NCBI GenBank assembly: GCA_021300495.1
Contig: JAJTDK010000007.1
Coordinates: 1 to 64,000, forward strand
Length of the DNA stretch: 64,000 bases
Source: Limnohabitans sp.
Lineage (GTDB): Bacteria > Pseudomonadota > Gammaproteobacteria > Burkholderiales > Burkholderiaceae_C
Direction: 5' to 3'
The notes under the pieces are model-generated. The model ran no database searches and was not told the origin of the DNA. It saw only the letters and a program-made list of their open reading frames with translations. Position numbers and translations under genes: made by a program. Shown in pieces: positions 1 to 7,736 of the stretch; position 1 is the first letter of the stretch; each line of letters starts with the position of its first letter.

Positions 1-648
1 GACAAATTTCCGCTTGCAGCTTTCAATGAGGCGGGTTACCACGCCCAATGGTTTGGTCAAAAAACCTACAACGGTGTGGCGCTCATTTCGCGCATCGAAG
101 GGACACAGGTCGTCAAAAATATTCCTGGTTTTGAAGACGACATGTCTCGCGTCATCACAGCCACTTTCGGCGATGTGCGTGTGATCGGTGGCTATTTTCC
201 AAACGGCCAAGCGCCTGACAGTGACAAGTTCGTTTACAAAATGCGCTGGCTGGCGGCATTGCACCAGTGGGTGAAGCAAGAGATGTCAGCCCACCCCAAG
301 CTGGTACTCATGGGTGACTACAACATCACATTTGACGACCTGGATGTGTGGGACCCTGTGGGTATGGCAGGCACCATTCACTGCACACCCGAAGAGCGAG
401 AGCATCTGAACAGCTTGATTCAATTGGGTTTGCACGACAGCTTCAGGCTGTTTGAGCAACCCGAAAAAAGCTTCAGTTGGTGGGACTACCGCGACTTTGG
501 TTTCAAACGAAACCGCGGTATGCGCATCGATCACATTTTGATCACAGACGCATTGAAGGCTTGCGCCACAGGCTGCGTGATCGACAAAGTGCCACGCAAA
601 AACGAGCGCCCCAGCGATCACACCCCCGTGGTACTCACGCTGAGTTAA
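1..648 (+). CDS. xth: Exodeoxyribonuclease III, 3' part (5' end outside window)
   Basis: AP endonuclease and 3'-5' exonuclease of base excision repair, endonuclease/exonuclease/phosphatase fold. The reading frame is open from base 1, so the start lies upstream; the in-frame GTG at 76 is internal. Visible family motifs are YNGVALISR, a GDYNI segment (catalytic Asp/Asn), the WWDYR block with the RIDHIL segment, and the closing SDHTPVV with the catalytic Asp-His pair. The C-terminus is complete. The stop shares bases with the stop of the convergent SDR gene (645-648). Family assignment is safe. The missing part is estimated at about 45-50 residues from the usual length of about 260. Confidence 0.93.
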   Translation, partial: DKFPLAAFNEAGYHAQWFGQKTYNGVALISRIEGTQVVKNIPGFEDDMSRVITATFGDVRVIGGYFPNGQAPDSDKFVYKMRWLAALHQWVKQEMSAHPKLVLMGDYNITFDDLDVWDPVGMAGTIHCTPEEREHLNSLIQLGLHDSFRLFEQPEKSFSWWDYRDFGFKRNRGMRIDHILITDALKACATGCVIDKVPRKNERPSDHTPVVLTLS

Positions 649-1313
649 GCCTTGTGGGCTGCCATCGCCTTGGCCACTTCCAAACTGCCTTGACCTGAAC
701 CCGAGCCTGGTACCAACTCGCCGTGGCGGTCTTTCACTTGCGCCATGGCTGCCAGCAATTGCTCTGGCGCGTCATCTGACATACCCAAATGCACGCCCTG
801 TGTGAGGGTGATGTTGGCAACCTCAAAGCTACCCGCACCTGCGCACATAATGGTTCTGTTTGGCGCATCTTCACAAGCCATGACCAACATGGCAGGCACC
901 ACAGCTTGTGGCTCTTTGGTGCAATGCACAGCACCCATCACGTGAACTTCCATGACCAAGCGAAAATCTGAAATTTCCATTTTGGAAAAACTTTTGTCGC
1001 GCAAAATGCCAGCATTGTTCACCAAGATGTCAACGCGTCCCCATTTGTCCATGGCTTGCTTCACCATGGCCTGAACCGCTTCGTAGTCGGTCACAGATGC
1101 ACCGTTGGCGATCGCCTCGCCACCCGCACTGATGATTTCGTCTACCACCGCTTGGGCTGCGCTGACAGAGCCACCCTCTCCGTGGACATTGCCCCCCAGG
1201 TCATTCACCAGCACTTTAGCGCCGCGCTTGGCCAACGCCAACGCGTGTTGTTTGCCCAAGCCGCCACCTGCACCTGTGACAATGGCGACACGTCCTTGAA
1301 AATCGATACTCAT
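645..1313 (-). pseudogene. Short-chain dehydrogenase with catalytic segment deleted
   Basis: N-terminal Rossmann part of an SDR: TGAGGGLGKQHA near residues 15-25 and NNAG at about 101-104 are intact. Full members of this 3-hydroxyacyl-CoA dehydrogenase/3-oxoacyl reductase-like group have about 300 residues; this one has 222. The sequence jumps from MGAVHCTK (around base 915) straight to PQAVVPAML, a segment that in relatives follows the catalytic Ser and YxxxK region. About 80 residues with those catalytic residues are missing, in frame. The tail DAPNRTIMCAGAGSF is the usual C-terminal region. Start 1313 is chosen because GAGGA lies 6 bases before it; an ATG at 1319 is also in frame. It is inactive as a dehydrogenase unless the gap is an assembly error. 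Confidence 0.7.
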
Positions 1314-1364
1314 TTGCATTCCTCAATCTGATAGCCTTGCGATATTACTCAAATTTAAGCCTTT

Positions 1365-2150
1365 ATGGAAATCACTTCTCACATCGTTGACACCCCACCG
1401 CGGGACGCAGCCACTGTTTTAATGCTGCGCGAGGGTTCAAATGGTTTAGAAGTTTTGTTGCTCAAACGACATACCGACTCGAAGGATTTGGGTGGGGCCT
1501 TTGTATTTCCAGGTGGAAAGCGCGATGAGGCCGATACAAGTCCTGGTGCCTTGGCCAGCCTAGACCAACCCCTCTCAGCTTTGCATGCACAACTTGGCGA
1601 ACCAGACATTGCGCCTGAGCATGCCGCAAGTTTGTTCGTTGCTGCCTTGCGAGAAGCTCAAGAAGAATGTGGCTTGCAACTCAGGTGCGCTGACTTGCGA
1701 CCTTGGTCGCGCTGGATCACACCTCGCATGCCCTCCATGATGTCAAAGCGCTTTGACACACGTTTCTTTTTAGCTAGAGCACCGGCTTTACAAATTGCGG
1801 TTCAAGACAATCACGAAACCACGGAAGTCTTGTGGACCACACCCAGGCAAGCGCTGGTGCAATATTGGGCGGGAGAAATCCTGTTGGCTCCGCCGCAAAT
1901 AATGAGCTTGTCGCACTTGAGTATTTTTAACTCTGTCGATCATGCCCTAGAGGATGCGGCGCTGCGTACGCCTCCTGTGATTCAACCAGAGCCCTTCGAT
2001 GTGGAAGGCATGAGGGTCATTTGCTATCCTGGAGATCCGAAACACCCCGTTCAACAGCGCGCCCTTCCAGGCCCTTCAAGGCTGCACTTTAGAAACAAGC
2101 GCTTTGAACCAGAAGGTGGTTTGGATGCCCTGCTTCACGGAAAGTTGTAA
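1365..2150 (+). CDS. NUDIX hydrolase, NUDT19-like
   Basis: Predicted nucleoside-diphosphate-linked pyrophosphatase, 261 residues. The Nudix box is split: VFPGGKRDEAD near residues 47-56 carries the glycines, and the helix REAQEECG is at 96-103, with an insert of about 35 residues between them. This spacing is known from the NUDT19-like family that cleaves CoA esters; the substrate here is not shown by the sequence. The C-terminal 100 residues (PFDVEGMRVICYPGD) are typical of the same group. The HPt gene follows after 3 bases, so the two are probably co-transcribed. Confidence 0.85.
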   Translation: MEITSHIVDTPPRDAATVLMLREGSNGLEVLLLKRHTDSKDLGGAFVFPGGKRDEADTSPGALASLDQPLSALHAQLGEPDIAPEHAASLFVAALREAQEECGLQLRCADLRPWSRWITPRMPSMMSKRFDTRFFLARAPALQIAVQDNHETTEVLWTTPRQALVQYWAGEILLAPPQIMSLSHLSIFNSVDHALEDAALRTPPVIQPEPFDVEGMRVICYPGDPKHPVQQRALPGPSRLHFRNKRFEPEGGLDALLHGKL

Positions 2151-2153
2151 AGC

Positions 2154-2540
2154 ATGACTTCCGCTCGCTTTTTGTCCATGGAAAAAGCCATCGGCTATTT
2201 GGGCGATGCCAGCAGCGCTCAGCAACTGCTGAGCACGCTCAACAGCACGCTTCTCACTGACGACCCAGTCATTGCAAACGCTATTCAAAATCGCAACTTC
2301 GAAGTTTTGCAAAAAATATGGCACCAACTGAAAGGCTTTGCGCCCGTGTTTTGCCAAGATGCCTTGGTGGCTGAAATTGCGCGCACCGAAAGTTTGTGCA
2401 AACACATTGCGTCACACCAAGAACAAGATGCCGCCCTTTCTGCCTGCGAACTTTTACAATCTAGTTTGCAAGCGCTTCAACTTGAGGCTGCCGCTCACAT
2501 TTTGCAAACGGCTGCGACAACCAAGCCTCCAACACCTTAG
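2154..2540 (+). CDS. Solo HPt-domain (histidine phosphotransfer) protein
   Basis: 128-residue helical protein without signal peptide or membrane segment. WHQLKGFAPVF around residues 56-66 fits the HPt signature HxLKG, with His57 as the likely phosphorylation site and Lys60-Gly61 following. No kinase or receiver domain is attached, so it would shuttle phosphate between separate partners. It starts 3 bases after the NUDIX gene. Its last 80 bases overlap the 3' end of dusC on the other strand. The match is to a short motif and a helical pattern, so the assignment is moderate; the nearest receiver-domain gene in the window is at 12.9 kb. Confidence 0.6.
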   Translation: MTSARFLSMEKAIGYLGDASSAQQLLSTLNSTLLTDDPVIANAIQNRNFEVLQKIWHQLKGFAPVFCQDALVAEIARTESLCKHIASHQEQDAALSACELLQSSLQALQLEAAAHILQTAATTKPPTP

Positions 2541-3471
2541 GGTCTTGCACCAGCCTAAGCGTATCAAATGCTTCCTGTGCCTCAGGGTAGTGACGGCGTA
2601 AATAATTGAGCCATTGTTTCAAGCGACCAGAACGATGGCGCGGCGCCACATGCAAACTCATGCGCTTCCAAAAAACACTGAGCAGAGGCCACAACTGTTG
2701 CCAAGAAAATTTCTGTGGCATGTCTGCCAATGACATGCCTTGTGCCTGAGCATCGTGAAATTTAATTTCCAATGCAAGCCCAGGATTGTTCACCATGCCG
2801 CGGCCAATCATGATGTCATTGCAGCCAGTGACTTCACGGCAACGAATGGCGTCGGCCACAGTCCAGATTTCGCCATTGGCTACCATCGGTAATTTCACAC
2901 TCTGACGAAGGTCGGCAATGCGATCCCAATAAGCAGGCGGCCGGTAGCCATGCGCCTTGGTTCGGGCGTGCACCACCAACTGATCGGCGCCAGCTGCCTC
3001 AATGGCTTGGGCACAATCTTCCGCACGCAAATCGTCGTTAAAGCCCAAACGCATTTTGGCGGATACAGGCACATTGCTTGGCACAGCACGGCGCACGGCA
3101 GCCACAATTTGACCCACCAATTCTGGCTCATCAAGAAGCACCGCACCCCCACGATGACGATTGACCGTTTTAGCAGGGCAACCAAAGTTCAAATCGATGC
3201 CAGCAGGATTGAGCTTGGCCAAGCGCGCCGCATTGGCTGCCAAAATTTCGGGGTCGGAGCCCAACAATTGAGTTCTAACTGGCACTCCCGCATGCGTTTT
3301 ACTTTCATTCAACAACTCTGGCACCACCCGGTAGAACGCTCTTTTTGGAAGCACCGCATCGGTCACTCGAATAAATTCAGAGACACACAAATCAATGCCG
3401 CCCGCACGAGTGAGCGTGTCGCGCAGGCTGTGGTCCAACAGCCCTTCCATGGGGGCCAGCAAAATTTTCAT
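2461..3471 (-). CDS. dusC: tRNA-dihydrouridine(16) synthase DusC
   Basis: FMN enzyme that reduces uridine to dihydrouridine in the tRNA D-loop. 336 residues; the start APMEGLLD is characteristic of the DusC branch. DLNFGCPAKTV has the catalytic Cys98, followed by RHRGGAVLL; later come VHARTKAHGY, the PMVANGEIW loop and IMIGRG (FMN phosphate site). The helical tRNA-binding C-domain follows. The protein is about 20 residues longer than E. coli DusC, and this excess lies in the part that overlaps the HPt gene. It is separated from the upstream GNAT gene by 13 bases on the same strand. Confidence 0.92.
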   Translation of the reverse strand: MKILLAPMEGLLDHSLRDTLTRAGGIDLCVSEFIRVTDAVLPKRAFYRVVPELLNESKTHAGVPVRTQLLGSDPEILAANAARLAKLNPAGIDLNFGCPAKTVNRHRGGAVLLDEPELVGQIVAAVRRAVPSNVPVSAKMRLGFNDDLRAEDCAQAIEAAGADQLVVHARTKAHGYRPPAYWDRIADLRQSVKLPMVANGEIWTVADAIRCREVTGCNDIMIGRGMVNNPGLALEIKFHDAQAQGMSLADMPQKFSWQQLWPLLSVFWKRMSLHVAPRHRSGRLKQWLNYLRRHYPEAQEAFDTLRLVQDPKVLEAWLSQPFAKCERQPQVEALAN

Positions 3472-3484
3472 CTACGCCAATGTT

Positions 3485-4003
3485 TTAAGCCAAGGATCGC
3501 TTCATTCGAACTTCTTCCACTTTGACAGTCCCAATAGGCACAGTGCGCGCTGTATTCATTTCACGCTTGAAGCCGGCCAATTCATGAAAACGAACTGTGC
3601 GTTCGTTTAACAAAGGAACCCAAATGGTCACATCGGTGCAATCTTCTTCAAGCAAACCTTCACGAGCAGCATCCCACAAAGCCAAGCCAACACCTTCGCC
3701 CAATCGATCGGGATCGGCATAAATGGCCCAAATTTCACCCATGGTGTTTTTGGACTTAGGGTCGCGCGAACGGTCATAGCCCACAAAACCCACAATGCTG
3801 CCGCCTTCCAATGCCACCAAAACTTGGGGCTCACCGTATTCAATGGCTTCTTTCCAGTAAGACACTCGCTTGGCCATGGGCGTGGCATCCCAATGCGCTT
3901 CAGGCACTTGGCCCGCGTAAGCCGCGCGGCTTGCGATCAGGTGCAATTGCGCCACATCGGCGGCTTCATTTTTGGTAGCAAATCGAACTTCAAAATCGGA
4001 CAT
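3485..4003 (-). CDS. GNAT family N-acetyltransferase
   Basis: 172 residues from ATG at 4003; the codon at 4012 in the same frame is TTG. The GNAT fold is indicated by VRFATKNEAADV at the start, the strand LVALEGGSIVGFVGY, the acetyl-CoA loop DRLGEGVGLALWDAA near residues 102-116 (R/Q-x-x-G-x-G/A type) and NERTVRFHELAGFK near the end. The acceptor substrate cannot be told. It lies 13 bases upstream of dusC and may be transcribed with it, but a functional link is not evident. Confidence 0.8.
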   Translation of the reverse strand: MSDFEVRFATKNEAADVAQLHLIASRAAYAGQVPEAHWDATPMAKRVSYWKEAIEYGEPQVLVALEGGSIVGFVGYDRSRDPKSKNTMGEIWAIYADPDRLGEGVGLALWDAAREGLLEEDCTDVTIWVPLLNERTVRFHELAGFKREMNTARTVPIGTVKVEEVRMKRSLA

Positions 4004-4157
4004 ATCGGTCAATGTTAGAGTCTCAAAACCCTAGATTGTCGCCTGAACTGGGAATCTTCTATGCTGAAGGACGAAACAGGCCCTAAAAAGCATTCTTTCA
4101 GGCTAACTTTTAAACATGTTTTTCTTCCCTTTTCTGACTCACATCTCAAAGCTTCCA

Positions 4158-4892
4158 ATGAAATTCGGAAAGCTTACTTGGTTGACTGTCATGGTCTGCA
4201 TTTTCTTCGGGCCGATGGCGTGGGGCCAAGGAAAAGACTTCAAAGACGACATGGCGGAAAGAACCCGCGCGTGTACCGCCTGCCATGGCGATCAAGGCAA
4301 AGCGGGTCCTGATGGTTATTACCCCAGACTGGCCGGCAAGCCTGCTGGCTACTTGTTCAATCAACTCAAAAACTTCCAAGAAGGCCAGCGCCACTACAAC
4401 TTAATGACGCGCTTGGTCGACCCATTGTCTGACGCTTACCTTCAAGAGATAGCACAGCACTTTGCCAACTTGAAACTACCCTACCCAGCCCCCACCATGC
4501 CCAGCGAGAGGGTCTCTGCTCAAGCATTAAAACGTGGAAAACAACTGGCCTTAGAAGGTGATGCTGCGAAAGACGTGCCTGCTTGCACTGCTTGTCATGG
4601 CACGAAGCTTACCGGCGTACAAGCCCACGTGCCAGGATTGCTGGGCTTGCCCCTTGACTACCTCAATGCACAACTGGGGGCTTGGCAAACCCATCAACGA
4701 AAAGCCCGTCAGCCCGATTGTATGAAAGAGGTAGTGGCACGGCTTCAGTCTGAAGATTTGGTGGCAGTCGCCACTTGGTTGTCTACGCAAAATATGCCCA
4801 CAGATACAGCGCCTGCAAGCAAAGTTTCTACGCCACTGAAAGCATCCTGGCAATGCGGCAGTGCTCCCGAGCTGTCAAAGGCACAGCCATGA
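4158..4892 (+). CDS. Periplasmic di-heme cytochrome c (c4-like)
   Basis: 244 residues from ATG 4158, which opens a clear signal peptide (charged start, hydrophobic core to about residue 20, AWG cleavage region). Upstream ATG 4116 would add 14 residues in front of it. Two c-type haem sites: CTACH at 39-43 and CTACH at 142-146, each followed by a class I cytochrome c domain with PRLAGKPAGYLFNQL and PGLLGLPLDYLNAQL. This duplicated layout is that of cytochrome c4 and the small cytochromes paired with dehydrogenases. Its stop overlaps the start of the tri-heme gene (ATGA), so the two are translationally coupled. Likely a periplasmic electron carrier to a terminal oxidase. Confidence 0.88.
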   Translation: MKFGKLTWLTVMVCIFFGPMAWGQGKDFKDDMAERTRACTACHGDQGKAGPDGYYPRLAGKPAGYLFNQLKNFQEGQRHYNLMTRLVDPLSDAYLQEIAQHFANLKLPYPAPTMPSERVSAQALKRGKQLALEGDAAKDVPACTACHGTKLTGVQAHVPGLLGLPLDYLNAQLGAWQTHQRKARQPDCMKEVVARLQSEDLVAVATWLSTQNMPTDTAPASKVSTPLKASWQCGSAPELSKAQP

Positions 4893-6211
4893 TGTTTCCA
4901 CAAAATTTTTGGCGCAATGTGGCGTGGCTGTGGCTGTCAGTGACCCTTTTGCTTGTGCTTGCTGTTCTGATGGACAACCACCGTGATGTTTGGGAAAAAC
5001 AACCGGCTTCACACAATACTGACAAGCCCTCAGACACTCAAATTAGCCAAGGGCAAACGCTGCTGTATTTGGGCAATTGCTTGGCCTGCCATACCGAACG
5101 AGGCCAACCCGTGGGTGCAGGTGGGCGCGCTTTCGAAACGCCCTTTGGCAGCGTTTACAGCAGCAACCTCACACCCCACATGGACCAAGGCTTGGGCACT
5201 TGGCAGGCTGATGATTTTTGGCGCGCACTTCATTACGGCAAATCCAAAGATGGTCGATTGCTCACGCCCGTGTTTCCCTACAAACACACCACACTCATCA
5301 CGCGCGATGACAGCGATGCGATGTTTGCCGCATTGAAAACGCTTCAGCCAGAAACGACTCAAAAGCCAATTCCCAAAGTGTCTGAGAGTTTGGCATGGCC
5401 TTACAACTCAGCAGTGGCCATTGCCATTTGGCGAAGCTTGTTTTTCTCGTCTGGTACCTACAAGCCGCAAGACAGCAAAAGCAATGAATGGAACAGAGGT
5501 GCCTACCTTGCACAAGGCCTGGGCCACTGTGCAGCCTGCCACAGCCCACGCAATGCATGGGGCGCATCGGGAGAGGTCCATGATTTTTCGGGCGGCCTGA
5601 TGCCCCTGGTCAACTGGTATGCGCCGTCTCTCATGAGCGCACAAGAAACAGGCTTGGCACAACAAAGCATTTCAGAGATTGTCCTGCTTTTAAAATCAGG
5701 CCAGAATGCAACAGCCGTGGCGAGTGGCCCAATGGCTGAAGTGGTGCAACACAGCACGCAACACTGGCCTGAAGCCGATCTCCTGGCTGTGGCAACCTAT
5801 CTAAAAGAGCAAGCGCAAACAAATTCGGTCAGCGACATCACCCACAAGCCCTCCATCACAAAGAGCCCAGGCAATTTTTTAAACTTGGGCGCCAAAATTT
5901 ATGAACAGCACTGCGAGCAGTGCCATCAATCTCAAGGTCAAGGTGTGGCTCATGCTTACCCGGCACTCGCGCAAAATAGAGCCGTTCTTTTAAGCGACCC
6001 CACCAACTTGGTTCAAGCTGTTTTGTATGGTGGATATCCAGCAGCCACAACTCACAACCCTAGACCTTTTGGCATGCCGCCTTTTGTTCTCACATTGGAA
6101 GACCGAGAAATTGCAGCTGTTTTGACCCATCTCAGATCGCAATGGGGAAATCAGGCCGCGGAGGTCACACCCCTTCAGGTCAATCGCATTCGGGCTTTGC
6201 AGGGCCGATGA
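4889..6211 (+). CDS. Membrane-anchored tri-heme cytochrome c (AdhB-like)
   Basis: 440 residues from ATG 4889, set by the ATGA overlap with the previous stop. One N-terminal membrane helix (about residues 10-28) anchors a periplasmic part with three haem sites: CLACH 64-68, CAACH 214-218, CEQCH 342-346. Blocks FETPFGSVYSSNLTP, ALHYGKSKDGRLLTPVFPY and ARGLGHCAACHSPRN-like segments match the cytochrome subunits of alcohol, gluconate and related membrane dehydrogenases. No dehydrogenase subunit lies next to it, so its donor is unknown. The third haem domain looks like a more distant cytochrome c555-type unit. Its stop overlaps the start of the pseudouridine synthase gene. Confidence 0.88.
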   Translation: MMFPQNFWRNVAWLWLSVTLLLVLAVLMDNHRDVWEKQPASHNTDKPSDTQISQGQTLLYLGNCLACHTERGQPVGAGGRAFETPFGSVYSSNLTPHMDQGLGTWQADDFWRALHYGKSKDGRLLTPVFPYKHTTLITRDDSDAMFAALKTLQPETTQKPIPKVSESLAWPYNSAVAIAIWRSLFFSSGTYKPQDSKSNEWNRGAYLAQGLGHCAACHSPRNAWGASGEVHDFSGGLMPLVNWYAPSLMSAQETGLAQQSISEIVLLLKSGQNATAVASGPMAEVVQHSTQHWPEADLLAVATYLKEQAQTNSVSDITHKPSITKSPGNFLNLGAKIYEQHCEQCHQSQGQGVAHAYPALAQNRAVLLSDPTNLVQAVLYGGYPAATTHNPRPFGMPPFVLTLEDREIAAVLTHLRSQWGNQAAEVTPLQVNRIRALQGR

Positions 6212-6867
6212 TCATGTCCACTTTGGATCTTGTTTACCTCGACGATCAGCTGGTGGTTCTCAATAAACCCTCAGGCTTACTCAGTGTGCCCGGCCGCGGC
6301 GAAGACAAACAAGACTGCCTTATTGCCAGAGCACAAAGTGAATGGCCCGATGCACTGACGGTGCACCGCTTGGACATGGCCACTTCAGGCCTGGTGGTCA
6401 TTGCCAGAGGTCCCGAAGTACAACGCAGTTTGAGCCAAGCCTTTGCACAGAGAGAGGTTCACAAAACATATGAAGCTGTGGTCGACGGCATTTTAAAAAG
6501 TGCAAATGAAAGCCAGGCCGATGCCTGGCAAGACATTCAAATGCCCTTGTTGATCGATTGGCCCAACCGCCCCAAAAGCAAAATAGATTGGGAACACGGC
6601 AAACCCAGCCACACCCAATGGCGCATCCAGCAAGGGGCTTGTTTGCAGAAAACGACCCGTGTCGAGATGAAACCTATCACGGGGCGAACCCACCAACTGC
6701 GCTTGCACATGATGGCGATCGGTCATGCCATACTGGGCGACAGCTTGTATGCCACACCCGAAATTTTGGCAAAATCTCCTCGCCTTTTATTGCACGCGCG
6801 CGAACTCCAATTCAGGCATCCAATGAAGGCAGAATGGATGGCATTCGAAAGTAAGGTTCCGTTTTAA
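6208..6867 (+). CDS. RluA-family pseudouridine synthase
   Basis: 219 residues from ATG 6208, chosen because it overlaps the cytochrome stop as ATGA. Isomerises uridine to pseudouridine in RNA. The family motif HRLDMATSG at 53-61 holds the catalytic Asp56; VLNKPSGLLSVPGR comes before it and TGRTHQLRLHM and LGDSLYA after it. No S4 domain is present, which fits the short RluA type that modifies 23S rRNA and tRNA-Phe. Exact target not shown by the sequence. Its position behind two cytochrome genes is odd and may only reflect compaction. Confidence 0.9.
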   Translation: MIMSTLDLVYLDDQLVVLNKPSGLLSVPGRGEDKQDCLIARAQSEWPDALTVHRLDMATSGLVVIARGPEVQRSLSQAFAQREVHKTYEAVVDGILKSANESQADAWQDIQMPLLIDWPNRPKSKIDWEHGKPSHTQWRIQQGACLQKTTRVEMKPITGRTHQLRLHMMAIGHAILGDSLYATPEILAKSPRLLLHARELQFRHPMKAEWMAFESKVPF

Positions 6868-6884
6868 TTCGAAAGAAGATCAAC

Positions 6885-7643
6885 ATGACACAACACCTCT
6901 ACATCTTGACGGGCGGCTCTCGCGGCATGGGCTTGGCCATTGCAGAACAACTCTTAACACCGGGTCATACCCTCATTTGCATTTCACGCAATCAACAAGC
7001 CAGTCTCATTGAACTCGCTCAAAAATCAGGTGCCACATTAGCGCAGTGGTCTCATGATTTAGCAGACGGCGCTGCGGCCAGCAAGGCCTTGCTAACTTGG
7101 CTTCAGGCTCAAAAACCCAATGAATTTCAAAGTGCCACGCTCATTAACAATGCAGGCGTCATTCCTCGCATTGGACCCCTGAGTCAAGCAGACCCCCACA
7201 ATCTGGCCATGGCATTGCGCGTTGGCTTAGAGGCTCCCATGCAATTGTGTGCAGCCTTTCTCGGTGCCACTGAAGCTTGGCCCATGCCACGCAAAATCGT
7301 CAATATTTCTTCTGGACTTGGCCGCCGTGCCATGGCCTCTCAATCGGGCTATTGCGCAGCCAAGGCTGGAATGGATCACTTCACCCGTTGCCTGGCTTTG
7401 GAAGAGGCTTTAAAACCCCATGGTGCCAAAGTGACGTCTCTGGCACCTGGCGTCATAGACACCGACATGCAAATCCAATTGCGATCAGCCCCAGCCGACA
7501 GCTTCCCAGATCAAAGCGGCTTTCAACAACTCAAAGCCACAGGTCAACTGACCTCCCCAGCCGATGCCGCCAAGCGCATCCTTGACTATTTAGCTCGCCC
7601 CGACTTTGGCAGCAACCCTGTCAGCGATGTCAGGGACGCTTAA
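6885..7643 (+). CDS. Short-chain dehydrogenase/reductase (intact)
   Basis: 252-residue classical SDR. TGGSRGMG at 9-16 binds NAD(P), NNAG at 88-91, catalytic Ser near 142-143, Tyr156 and Lys160 in YCAAK. The cofactor loop has SRN at 34-36, which favours NADPH. LAPGVIDTDMQ after the active site is typical of sepiapterin-reductase-like or YueD-like carbonyl reductases. It follows the pseudouridine synthase gene by 17 bases on the same strand. Substrate unknown. Compare the disabled SDR at 645-1313. Confidence 0.87.
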   Translation: MTQHLYILTGGSRGMGLAIAEQLLTPGHTLICISRNQQASLIELAQKSGATLAQWSHDLADGAAASKALLTWLQAQKPNEFQSATLINNAGVIPRIGPLSQADPHNLAMALRVGLEAPMQLCAAFLGATEAWPMPRKIVNISSGLGRRAMASQSGYCAAKAGMDHFTRCLALEEALKPHGAKVTSLAPGVIDTDMQIQLRSAPADSFPDQSGFQQLKATGQLTSPADAAKRILDYLARPDFGSNPVSDVRDA

Positions 7644-7705
7644 CTTAGCCACGTTCAATCAACTTTTGTCAGTCCCCTGTAGTCTTATTGGGTGAGACTT
7701 TGGGG

Positions 7706-7723
7706 TTCAATTCAATTCAATTC
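7706..7723 (+). repeat. TTCAA pentanucleotide tandem repeat upstream of bktB
   Basis: Three perfect copies of TTCAA plus TTC directly precede the ribosome binding site AGGAG (7726-7730) of the thiolase gene. The tract lies in the untranslated leader, so changes in copy number would alter spacing or leader folding but not the protein. Confidence 0.8.
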
Positions 7724-7736
7724 TTAGGAGATAGAG

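Noticed and set aside
2950..3525. 191-residue plus-strand frame over dusC
   Set aside because: Antisense shadow of a well-supported gene; no family features.
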